From Haemaphysalis longicornis (taxonomy: Eukaryota; Arthropoda; Arachnida; Ixodida; Ixodidae): a DNA stretch of 64,000 nucleotides. This document shows, piece by piece, positions 1 through 10,146 of this stretch. Location: the NCBI GenBank assembly GCA_013339765.2, contig CM023448.1:110125118-110189117 (forward strand), given 5' to 3'. How positions within the stretch are numbered: the stretch's first letter is position 1; every line of letters begins with the position of its first letter. A program made the position numbers and the translations under genes. The notes below the pieces were generated by a model that saw only the letters and a program-made list of their open reading frames with translations, was not told the DNA's origin and ran no database searches.

Positions 1-897
1 ACGAGACGCCGCTCCGCCCCCCGGCGAGCCGCGTCGGCGTACCTCCCCAGGGGGAAAGAGGCGAACCTCTTTCGCGCCTCTGGGAAGGTGATGTTTTCAG
101 TGACTTTGATGTTGATGATTTTCTTTTCTAGTTGAAATTTTTCGCACTTGCGGGAGTATGCCGCATGCGGCCCCCCGCAGTTTACACAAGTGAGAGTTTC
201 GGCTGAGCAGTTCTCGCTCGGATGATCGTGCGCCGCGCACTTTGCACACGTCGTTCGGCCACGGCAAGAGTTCGTACCATGCCCGAACCGCTGGCACTTA
301 AAACAGCGCCGCGGGTTCGGGATGTACGGACGGATGGAGCAACGGATAAAACCTGCATTTATGTATTGTGGAAGAATTGCGCGGTCGAAAGTCAAGATAA
401 TGTGTTTGGTGGGAATCTCCTTGTCGTCTCTGCGGATGGTGATGCGTCTCACGGCAGTGACGCCCTGATCCTTCAAGCCGGCAAGGAGATCCGCATCGGT
501 TTCGTTCAGGAGGTCTGTCTCGGATATCACACCCTGCGAGCTGTTGAGGCTCCGATGGGGTGTGACCCGGATGTCAAGATCAGCCAGTCTAGTCTGAGCT
601 AGAAGCTTTGCAGACTGCTGCTTGTCATTTATTTCAATTAAGAGTTCACCAGACCTTTGTTTTTTGCATTTATACGATTTTCCTACTATGGCTTCAAGAT
701 ACTTGGCGATCAAGAAGACTGACTGAGATGCAAGAGGGTGGGTTGGATTGAGGGATTCCATCACAAGAAATCGAGAAAAATGGTCCGGTTCAGGAAAGGT
801 TAACGACGGCAACGGAGGAAAGGATACTTCGGTGCGGCCCCTTTTCAGGGACCGATCACGGTTGGGGGGGGTTTTAGACAATACCATAAAGCATAGT
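1..897 (-). CDS. LINE ORF1 (gag-like, three zinc knuckles), partial at left edge
   Basis: ORF1 of a family A LINE, a nucleic-acid-binding protein that coats element RNA. The frame opens at the ATG at 897-895 (MVLSKTPPNRDRS) and stays open to base 1, about 299 residues. Three cysteine/histidine knuckles lie near residues 210-260: CFKCQRFGHGTNSC (CX2CX4HX4C), CAKCAAHDHPSENC, and a looser CVNCGGPHAAYSRKC. The N-terminal 200 residues carry a region typical of arthropod gag-like LINE ORF1s. This copy reads ELLIEIND where the copy at 19.86 kb has two extra bases and a frameshift, so this is the intact version. It also has one extra Lys codon near base 120 relative to that copy. The C-terminal Ala/Pro-rich tail is cut off by the window edge. 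Confidence 0.85.
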
Positions 898-1157
898 ATA
901 AAAGCAGGGAGACGGGGGTACTTTCTTCCACAACCTTACCCTGATAGCTGAGGAGGTCCCGGAGCTCCCTGCCTGGTAAACAGACAGGGAGCCCATCCGC
1001 CGGAGCTTGACCTGGGCTCCGACGGCCACCGTTAGAGGTTTCTACCCTTCACCTTAAAAACACATCACCACGGTTGGATCCAGCTTATGTTTGGGGGCTC
1101 GGGGTCCGCGGTATCGCCAGTACCGTCACCAAGATTGCTCAAGGTGCCCCGTGCGGG
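1..1157 (-). mobile_element. I-clade LINE (family A), 5' end of a copy cut by the window edge
   Basis: This stretch matches 19221-20375 almost base for base over its whole length, in the same orientation. Both copies stop matching at the same point, just after gtgccccgtgcggg, so position 1157 marks the 5' end of the element. It holds about 260 bases of 5' leader (898-1157) and the first two thirds of ORF1. The remainder, including ORF2, lies outside the window to the left. Differences between the copies are a handful of substitutions and short indels, which implies two recent insertions of one active family. Seen directly: the shared end and the identity. Inferred: the element type, from the ORF1/ORF2 content of the complete copy at 14780-20376. 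Confidence 0.9.
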
Positions 1158-2103
1158 AGCAAGAAGAAAAAGCCGCGGGGAACCAAGACTATACGCAAGC
1201 AATAACGTACGTGAATTCGGCGTAAACGAAGGACTTCAGACCGAAAGTGGGCCGTTTGTAATCATGGCAAGCTGTGATATTGGTCCAAAATGAATAGATT
1301 GGGCTACAATGTGCCGCTGAAGGTTCAACGACGACGCATGCGAGACACGCACGCGACTTCGACCACTTCCACCACGTTTCGACGACTCCAAGACCGCAAT
1401 CATCGCCTGCTTCCAGTGTTGCCACTGTCTTTAGAGTCAATTTGGCCAGACGACGAGCAAGAAGTCGCCCAACGTAGGCATTTTTTCTTAAGATTTCGCC
1501 AAAAATGTCGCCACACTAGATATCTGCGGTAGCACCTAAACATGAAAGTTTCTAATTTTGTATAATCCCTTAAAAATCAGCACTGTTCAAAGCACTTACA
1601 TTATATTGACGTTTTTCAACGCCAGTCGCATCGTCCGCTTCAAAATTCCTGGTTCTTCGACTAGCCGTTAGAGGGCGAAGCAAGGCTAACCCAGTTATCA
1701 TCATCGACTAAAGTCCCTTTATTGCTTTTAGTCAAAGCCCCTCCTAAGCTTTAGATGCGAAGCATCTCATTGTCGGGGCTATGTCCCTCCCTTGTTGTTG
1801 TTGCGCCGTCCAAACCCCCACTGCGCATGCTGGGCTTGCTGAACGCCCGGTGGTGTCTTACCCTTTAATGGCTCCTGGAGCGACAGTGTTGCCGGTGTCT
1901 TCCTGGGCGGAGCGACTAAAACCCGCCCGCCGACCGGACGTTGTTGCCAGCATACTCGAGAAACGAGTGTTGGCAACACTGATTTGTTCCGACCGCGACC
2001 GACGCTGGACGCTGCCCCTCATGGCTATGCTGGCAACACTTGCAACGCGCCCGGAACAACGACCGTGTTGCGGGCGGGTTTTAGCACGACCGGCTGCGGT
2101 CGT
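1158..2103. other. No gene recognised
   Basis: Flanking DNA beyond the LINE 5' end. Several short open frames occur on both strands, but none has a recognisable motif. The part from about 1880 contains repeated short phrases such as ggttttagtc and cgggcggg that recur at 2.1 kb and near 33.88 kb, so it is probably old repeat DNA. Confidence 0.5.
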
Positions 2104-2478
2104 GGGTTTTAGTCGCTGCGGTCTGCTGTGGTGCTGCCCAGCACGGCCCAGCACTACAGAACCTAGTACCGGGTATCGCGCATCAGCCGATCTACGGAAG
2201 AAGCCGATCTCCACTGTGCAGCGCCGGAAATGTGCCCACCTTGATCAAACAGTTGCTGAGTGTTCTCCGTGCGATTCTTGTGTGCGGGTTTTAGTCGCTG
2301 CGGTCTGCTGTGATGCTGCCCAGCACGGCCCAGCACTACAGAACCTAGAACCGGGTATCGCGCATCAGCTGATCTACAGCAGAAGCCGATCTCCACTGTG
2401 CAGCGCCGGAAATGTGCCCATCTTGCTGGTTTCTTTCATCAAACTGCTGCTGAGTGTTCTCCGTGCGATCCATGTGTG
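2104..2478. repeat. Two-unit tandem duplication, period about 182 bp
   Basis: The phrase gggttttagtcgctgcgg starts at 2104 and again at 2286. The two units then run in parallel through gctgcccagcacggcccagc, gccggaaatgtgccca and gtgttctccgtgcga. The second unit has an insertion of about 18 bases around ttgctggtttctttc. A weak open frame runs through both units on the plus strand, but it has no protein motif and looks incidental. Confidence 0.85.
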
Positions 2479-2479
2479 A

Positions 2480-5400
2480 AGTTGGCTCACCTTGGTGCAT
2501 TTGGTGCAGCACCGCCACCCGTTTGTGCCAAGGAATCTGAGAGTGGAAGGCGAGCTTTCCGCTCCCTGCAAGCTTTCGACATTGGTGCCTGTGCATCTTC
2601 GTGCTTCCGGCCGTCACTTTTATCTCGTAGTTGTGATGGAACATGCCTAGCAATAGTGACTAATTACTCAGGACTTCTATGAATAACCTCATTCTACTAG
2701 AGCCTGCAAGCTCCGCTTCGGTATGTTTGTAGTGTATCAGCTTGTCAAGTCTGTTTGAATTTGTAGTGTATTCTAGCCTGTGGGATCTTTAGTCGTTGCA
2801 TAATTTGACGTGTGCCAGCATTTGTGTTCCGTTTAGAAGAATCTAAAAAGCATGTAATCTTAAGTTAGTGCGAAGGGTGAACAAGGAAATGGACAATGCA
2901 TTTTAACTGTGCATAGAAACTCTAGTTACTGCATGTGGCTTGTACTACCTACTATGATGCCTGCATCGCTTATTAATTTCAGCAAGGTAGGTGCAAAGAC
3001 ATACACAGCAGAAAAATGCCGCGCTGTTTTATCCTTGTATTTGGCGTTAGGATACGGTGCTGTTTTATACCAAAACACCCAGGATTGAACTAACAGGACG
3101 GACGCTACTTGCAACTGATTTATTTAGGGTATGTTCATCATGTATGAAAGAAATAACAAAAGGCCACAAGCATTCGACCAGAGCACACACAAAAAGAACT
3201 TATCTAAGAAGGCACTTCCTTGGAGAAATTGATAAAGAGGGGTTTTACTCACACATATTGTTCTTTCATTTTATACAAACTTAATGTGCCATTACACCCC
3301 AGCTTCCTTCCACTATTTTTGTTTATAAATTTTGGGTACACAATTACAACCTCTTCAATGAAACAGCCTGGGTAATTTTCTACCGAAAGTGGCGTTTTCA
3401 AATGATCCCTAATACATTAGGCATTTGGCTGATGTAAATTTGTCAAGTCAAGGGTGTCTCATCACACACTTAACAAGGAGCTTAGCATGCTTCTTACGCA
3501 AACTGTGTGCAAGTGTGCCGAAGAATGGCACATGCCCACTCGAGGATTGGCAAAGGCAGGGAGGCGCACACGCACACGCACACGCACTAGGGAGGCTGAC
3601 CACGAGATATTCATGCACGTGTCTGGTGCCTCAAAAGCCAAACCCCTCCGACGGAAACGCTTGATTTGTGCAAAGCATTTCCAAATTGGCCATTTAAAGA
3701 AAAAAACCAAAGGAAGAGCAACTTATGCTGCGTCTCATTCACACGCTAAAGACAAGCGGGTTCCATCTGGGCCCACTTAGTAAGGGCTGTAGCTGCACAG
3801 GATACACAGACAACGACAGTATGGAGAGCAGGGTAGAGGATATATACAGTAGATGCTCATTAAGACAAACTCGGGGAAAACCCAAAAAAATATGTATTAC
3901 CAAAAATTTGTTTTAAGCTGAGGTTTTTGCGTTGTGGATTTTCAAGCAAGCAAAAGTGTTGTTCATCCTATTCATAGAGTTCATCTTAACCGGAGTAGAG
4001 GTGTGAAGGTTTGAAAACAGAGCTGAGCACAGCCAGTGGTCAATTTACTAAGACAGCAAAGAGAACAGCCGCCGACTGTGAGAAGCGGGGAGCTCAAGCT
4101 TAGTTTTCTTACAATATATATACATCCGGGTTCCGGCCTTTGCGGCTTTATTGCCTCGTATTCGTGCAGTGCATTGGCTCTGCAGGCGAAATAGTCTCAC
4201 GGGTGGACAGGCAAAGTATTTCAACTGATATCAATGCTAGTGTCACACTCGTCAGTCTGAACAAAAAAAAAAAAAAATAATCAAGCTGTGCTTCCCCCGC
4301 TCAAGCGCTACTACTCACACACTGAACTCAAACGACTGCCAAATTCTTTTTTTTTCTATAATGGAGGGTACGTAATTTACAGAAAAAGCATGCTATGAGT
4401 GCTGCTTCAGATTTGGAAAAAAAACTTTCACTTCTTCCAAAGAAATTAGATTTACTACTCCTCGATACACCTTTTGGCAGGGGTGTACAAATACCAAATT
4501 TTGTGCCGCAAATCACACATGAATAGAAAAAGTGACCGCAGATTGAATAAAATATGTTCGGCTGAATATCATTGCTTTAACGTGTTTACAGCTTTGAAAG
4601 AGAGCTCAAAAAAGAGAAAAGATAAATTGGTTAATCACAACCTGACATGTAGACTTTATGCACTGATTAAGAAATGGTACAGAAAAAAGGGGACAGTGGA
4701 GCAGTGAAAAAATTTTGGCACACATTTTCTTGAATACATGCGGGTTGTTCAACCTGCTCTTAATAGAAGTATATTTGACGGGCTGCAGCCCCTCCAGTCA
4801 TTAAAATAAGGCCGTTGCTATGCATGCCTACTAGGACCAGTATGCTACCGAGGCATAGCTAACAAAAAATAACTCAATTTCTCGTTCATGCCATCCCATT
4901 GGCCGGACACTTTTTTCCCGGGCTTATTAACTTTGCACAGGTTTGCACAGGTTCCACTTACTTTAAATGTACACCAGAGTTACCACTCTGGCTTTGCTCA
5001 AGGTGTTGCTTGCATTAGGCTTTCTTGCTAGGCTTAGTCGTGCAGAAAAGCCGACCCAAACAGGCGTTCGTTGCGGTGAAGTTTCAAGGATTGCATGTTG
5101 TATGGCAGAGCAAACTTTTATAGCTCTGTTCGTAAATTTCGAATACCTAGAACGGTAAAATTGCACTTCGGATAGAAGAAGCGTACAGCATAAATCTGCC
5201 ATTTGCTCTGTATAGTAGCAAAATAGCGTTAACTGAGGTATACATGCGTGGCACCTGTGATATCCAGCCGGACGTCACATTTGCAAGCTGGCTTTGCGGG
5301 CAAAATGTGGCCATGCCTGAGGCATAATCAAAATAGGAAAAAAAAGCATAATTTACGCTAGGTCACTCACTTTAGAGGTGCTGTTAGAAGTTTCTAGGCT

Positions 5401-5714
5401 ATTGCGTTCATGTGTTCCAGGGTATGGCATTTTCTCACTACTTACAATTTGAAAGCTCGGTCCATATAAGTTTGGATAACACATTTGCATTATTCGTGTG
5501 TCTCTATTTTGCGATCTTCTGAAAACGTCTTCAGGATGGGCCGTGTGTTCTATAGCTTGATAAAACTTAGTGAAGCTGTGCGTTCTGTGGGGAAACCCTT
5601 TAACAGGTTATTGATGCAAGCAAAAATTACCAAAAGCATTTTTTGTTCTTTTTTAAATTTGCGTTTCTGCTAACAAAAAAAGATCCATTTTAAAATTAAA
5701 AAGCATTATGTACT
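2480..5714. other. No gene recognised; AT-rich intergenic DNA
   Basis: Only short, motif-free frames are present. Visible low-complexity features are a CA/CG-rich microsatellite at about 3565-3590 and an A-run at about 4262-4276. The open frame at 3454-3780 owes its Arg-Thr repeat to the microsatellite. Nothing here supports a gene. Confidence 0.5.
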
Positions 5715-5715
5715 C

Positions 5716-5935
5716 CCCCTTGTAACGGCCCAGCGGCTAGGATGTTTCACTGCCATGATCGAAGATGTGGGTTCAATCCCAGCCATGGCAGCCATTTTTC
5801 TGGTAGAGGCGAAAAGAAAACCTGTGTTAAAATTTTCTGCACATTTCAAGGTCCCCAAGTGGTCAACATTGATCCATAGATCCCAATGTGGTGTGCTTCA
5901 AGGTGCATGTGCAGCTTCCGCACACAAGTTGAACA
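5716..5935 (+). mobile_element. tRNA-derived SINE with core domain (old copy)
   Basis: The tRNA-like head runs from about 5725 to 5790. A degenerate A box lies in agcggctagga, and a good Pol III B box is seen in gggttcaatcccagcc (about 5768-5783). The head is followed by a body with the order gaggcgaaaa, cctgtgtta, ccaagtggtcaacattgatcc and caatgtggtgtgc. The same order occurs in the SINE copies at 42.1 kb and 56.1 kb. From family knowledge this resembles the widespread arachnid/tick tRNA-SINE with a conserved core. Divergence is high, so the insertion is old. Confidence 0.7.
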
Positions 5936-7934
5936 AAGCCTCTCCCCCCCTCCCACACACACAAAAAGGGTATAAGTTTCAGCTGTCGGGGTCGCTCAAT
6001 TACATAGACCAATATATGACCTTTACTTGGAGATTTTATAATATTAAGACTAAAAATTTAGTGCTGCTTTGGCAGGCTAGTGTTATTTTATGGCAGCCTT
6101 TCAGAATTTGGGGGATTGTTTTTAACAGTGAGCAAACATGGTGTACACCAGATATTGCCTTTCAGACAAAAATAGCAGACAGGTAGGCAACGCTCTCAGT
6201 AGCAGTGCAAAGTTGTGCCACCTCTGTAAACATTTCGGTCGAGTTGTTGTCCCAGTCATGTTACGAATGGGAGCTCCTTCAATTTGTAATGCTGCCATGG
6301 AGGCCTTTCCTGCCAGCTAGTGTACACAGACCAACAGACAGTTCTTCAGTGAAAATTTTCTGTATGCACTTAGTGAAAAATAAAGTAGGTTTTATGGGCT
6401 TGCTTTGCTGCCATATTTTCATTTTAATCTGTTAGGCAGGACCTGGCGGTGAAGGTTACTCATAGGACTGACACTTGGACAATTAGATACAAACTGTATT
6501 GACAAGGTGCAACACAAGAAAAGGAATCGCACTTGTAAATAAATTTTATTTACACAAATGCACTGTACACGCTATTTGTGTGGCTACAATGGGGTGTACA
6601 AAACAAAACTATAGGCACCAGAAAGAATAGCAATGGCCATGAGAGGTAAACACGTACCCATTCAAAATTATATCATGGCATGCTGCAACTGCACTTCAAC
6701 AACAATAAACGTATAATCCATGTGGATTATGTGTATGGTCAGGTGAAGAGGATGAATGAAAGGATCTTTCCTTCTGCGCTGTTTTTTTACTGCGCTGCGG
6801 CTAAAACCAGGCTGGCTTCATAGATAGCATTTCCAAATTGGCCATTTAAAGCAGGGAAATTCCGTCATTCTTGCGTGGGAGGATAACAATTTTCCAGCTG
6901 CAGGAGCACTAGTTGATGCAAACTTCTTCGGGGGCTGCGGCTCTTTCACATAAACTGCGCCACTCGTGTAGCACCGTCCTCAAGGTGGCTCGCCAGCCCT
7001 ACAAATAGCAAAGCTGGGTATACGAGAATTGGCCCTGGTCAGCGCCGGCGATGAGAACCGTACACATAGTTATCTTCGTGATATCTTTTTGAGCCACGCC
7101 CGTATACCAAAGCGATAAGAACCAAAAAAAAAAATGCTTTTGCCATGCCGCTGCTGGCCTTGCTCAGCTATATGCAACACTAAACCATCGGGTTGACTCA
7201 AAGTGCAACGCAAGAAAATTGCACAGGATCTCATCATATTCTAACAGGATTAGAGCGCGACAGCGTCTTTTATGGCTCGGTTTGTTGTCGAGCGTTCCGC
7301 CACTGCCGCTTATAGCCTACAATCCCGACAGTGCACTCGGTGCAGCCACTCATTACAGAATCACTATCCATGCTGCTGCGGCACTGCCTCGACTGAAGCA
7401 GAGGGCCAACAAAGACTGCGGGTGCAATTTATTTGAATGCATATTTATTTTTGTGTTGCACGTCTTACACGTCCTTCCTTGCAACACGTCTTAGCGTGTT
7501 GCAAGGAAATCGGAATGGACCAAGCGCCAAAAGTTTCTTTTTCTGCAGCAGTATATGCAACAGTGCACACCAAGTGCTTCTTTATTTCTTTCTGGTCCAC
7601 GCCATGGAACAAACATCCATGGAATGTCGTGGATGTGCGCACCATTCTGTGACGTGGAATGTTAGGAATGCATTAGGAAATTGTCAGCTGTTGTGGACGC
7701 TTTTTGCAGACAATATCCGTATGTGCATTCTGTGGACACCGACCGGGTGCAGGCGTTTCGCAACATAGCAAGTAATATTTTCGCATTTAGAAAGCGATTC
7801 ACTGAAGCACACTGTCGAACCCACAGGTGTACTTCGCGCAGTGTCACTGAGCAGTGCAACAAACTGCGGAGGAGTGCAACTAATGAGTGCAACAAACTGC
7901 GGAGCAGGCGAAATACCATTGACAACAGGCCGGA
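5936..7934. other. No gene recognised
   Basis: Short motif-free open frames on both strands; none shows a domain or a splice-bounded exon that can be defended. An AATAAA motif followed by AT-rich DNA around 6380 and 6535 is not attached to any identifiable coding region. Confidence 0.45.
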
Positions 7935-7935
7935 C

Positions 7936-9552
7936 AGGAGGAGGAGGAATAACTTTATTTTACGCTGGTTAGCAAAGGGTGTAGTTTGCTTGAGGAGGGG
8001 AGGTGCCCCTATTCCAGGGCCCCAGTAGCTCTGGCTGCACTCGTGGCCCGTCGTACCAGCTGTCGCTGATCTTCCGGGTCCGAGCTGAGCAACGCAGCTT
8101 TCCACTGCTCAAGGGTTGGGTTGTGTATTCGGGGAATGTTGGAATGTCGGGGCAGGCCCACGTAATGTGGGTAAGGGAGGCATACTGTGGTTGTGCAAGA
8201 AGGGCATTTGTTCGAAGGGTGAATTGTAGGATACATGGCGTGGAGCCTTCCTAGGTGCGGGGAAGGGTTTGTTTGTAGTTGACGCCAGAATGTCGCTTCT
8301 TCTCTCGTTAAGGATTTGTGCGGGGAGGAGGGAAAGGCTTGTCGGGTGAGTCGCTGGTGCTGTAGAATTGTGTGGTATTGCAGCATTATGGGCTCCGGTA
8401 AATTATCCTCCAGTGGCGCCGGGAGGCATGGGCTCGGGCGACAGCGTTAGCTCGCTGATTGCCACGAAGAGAGTCGTGTCCGGGAGTCCATACTATTGTA
8501 ACACTTGGGAGGTGTTCTGGCGCCTTACTGGCGAGAATGCGGTGCGCTATAGAAGAGACCCTGCCCCTTGCATAGCTCCGGCAGGCGGCCTGGGAGTCGG
8601 TGATGACGCGTACGTGTTTTTGGTCTGACGCGCTGGATACTATGGCCATGGCTATAGCTGCCTCTTCTGCCTCTGTTGGGCTGCTTGTGTTGACGGAGGC
8701 CGAAGCTATCTCCTGCAGGTCTGGGTCGATGACGGAAATTGCCATCGAGGGCCGATGCGGATACTTGGCTGCATCCGTGAACCTCGAGTCTGGGTGACTG
8801 CCGAATCTGGACTGAATATATTTGGCTCTCGCCGATCTTCTCCCTGTATGATGCTCGGGGTGCATGTTCCGAGGTATTGGTGCCACGTTGAGTTTTTCTC
8901 TTAGCTCGAGGCGTAAAGTCTCCGTCTTCGCGGTGTGCCCTCCAGCGTTGGTTGAATATCCCAGACGACGGAGTACATGTCTGCCGGTAGGAGTGAGCGT
9001 GAGACGTTCCCGTTGGCTTATAAGGTGTGCTTCGACATGCTCCTCCACACTGTTGTAGACGCCTAAGGAGAGGAGCTTGCCAGTTGATGTGGTGGGTGGT
9101 AGACCGAGCGCTTGTTTGTAAGCCTTGCGGAGGACGGTATCAAGCTTGTCCTTTCGTAATTCTTGAGCTGGAGATACGGAGCTGCGTATACAATCCGGCT
9201 GATAATTAGGGCTTGAATAAGTCTCATCACGTCTGATTCCTTGAGCCCATGATGTCTGTTGGTAATTCGGCCAATCATTCGCATTATTTGCGCTGCTGAT
9301 TGTGTGATTCGTTGGATTGTGTATCCGCTCTCCCCGTTTTGCTGTATATGCAAGCCAAGGATGCGTGCTCGATCGACAATGGGAATCTCTTGCCCGTCCA
9401 AACTCAGTCTGATCTGGGGTTTCTCATATGCGAACCCTCGTCGCCGGCGTTTAACTAGAAGTAATTCTGATTTCTCCGGCGCGCATTGGAGCCCACTCGC
9501 TTGTGCGTATTGTTGCACTGTGTGTACAAATAGCTCGCAATGCTTCAATGGG
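7936..9552 (-). mobile_element. I-clade LINE (family B), 5'-truncated, with RNase H domain
   Basis: This is the 3' 1.6 kb of a LINE, including the end of the reverse transcriptase, the RNase H domain and the C-terminal zinc-finger-like region. The 3' end on the element strand is a polyadenylation-like aataaag followed by a short (cct)n tract at about 7937-7960. Homology begins abruptly near 9550 inside the RT thumb, as expected from incomplete target-primed reverse transcription. No TSD could be recognised. Family B is related to but distinct from the LINEs at 23.5, 30.2 and 56.4 kb. Confidence 0.85.
8009..9548 (-). pseudogene. LINE ORF2 fragment: RT thumb, RNase H, C-terminal finger
   Basis: Three consecutive frames make one broken protein. 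At 9548-9063 are the end of the RT and its thumb, with GLQCAPEKSELLLV, ARILGLHIQQNG and VMRLIQALIISRIVYAAPYL. This frame is shifted from about residue 135 onward. At 9048-8386 is the RNase H domain, with VDAAKY, TEAEEAAIAMAI, ITDSQAA and a degenerate TPGHDSLRGNQRANAVA. These correspond to the D, E, D and D positions, the last altered. At 8386-8009 is the C-terminal region with CPSC and a conserved HWxxALLSSDPEDQ-like end. Frameshifts near 9150 and 8390 show that it is dead. Confidence 0.8.
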
Positions 9553-9555
9553 GAT

Positions 9556-10106
9556 CACAAGCAGCACAAGCTGGTGCACTGTCATATGAAAGAACTAAAA
9601 AAGGCCAAACAAGGAGAAAAAAAAACATTTGGCATCGGCGAGCATAGGATGTCACTATATATAGAGTCGGTCGGAGCAAAACTGTTTTTCATAAACCCCC
9701 TCTCAATTTTTTTAAACTCATTCCTCACTCCGCCGCTGTCATAAAAACAGTTGCATGAGGTGAGAGCAGCCATTTTTCTTATGAAGGCAAACAAAATTGC
9801 TTTCGTGCGTAAAGTCTTAGGCAACATTAATGCACCAGCTGGTTTAATTAGCCGATAGTCTGCAACTACGGTATGCATTACAGCTCAAGTATGGCTTCCG
9901 TGCGTTAACCTACAAATTTTAACTGCTGTACGGAAAAGAAAGCAAGCTTCATTAAATATACGTGCTGACAGCAATGTAAACCTAAAATTCCTTATAACAG
10001 AGCAAGAAATTCTTTCAGAGCTAAAATGACAAAATTCAGTGCTAAATGATGCAAGGCACCACTAAGTACTGTCATATGTACACGCAAAGAAAAAAGTTTA
10101 GCAATG
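9556..10106. other. No gene recognised
   Basis: Spacer between LINE B and the RTE element. It contains AT-rich DNA and a few short frames without motifs. Confidence 0.5.
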
Positions 10107-10146
10107 TCAGTCATCATCATCATCATCATCATCATCACCAAACTAT

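Noticed and set aside
222..602. 126-codon plus-strand frame, repeated at 19439-19819
   Set aside because: Antisense shadow of the LINE A ORF1; identical in both copies because the element is.
1781..2479. 232-codon plus-strand frame rich in Cys and Ala
   Set aside because: Covers a tandem duplication and GC-rich repeat DNA, has no motif, and its repeated peptide comes from the duplication.
3454..3780. 108-codon frame with Arg-Thr repeat
   Set aside because: The repeat is a translated CA/CG microsatellite; no other support.
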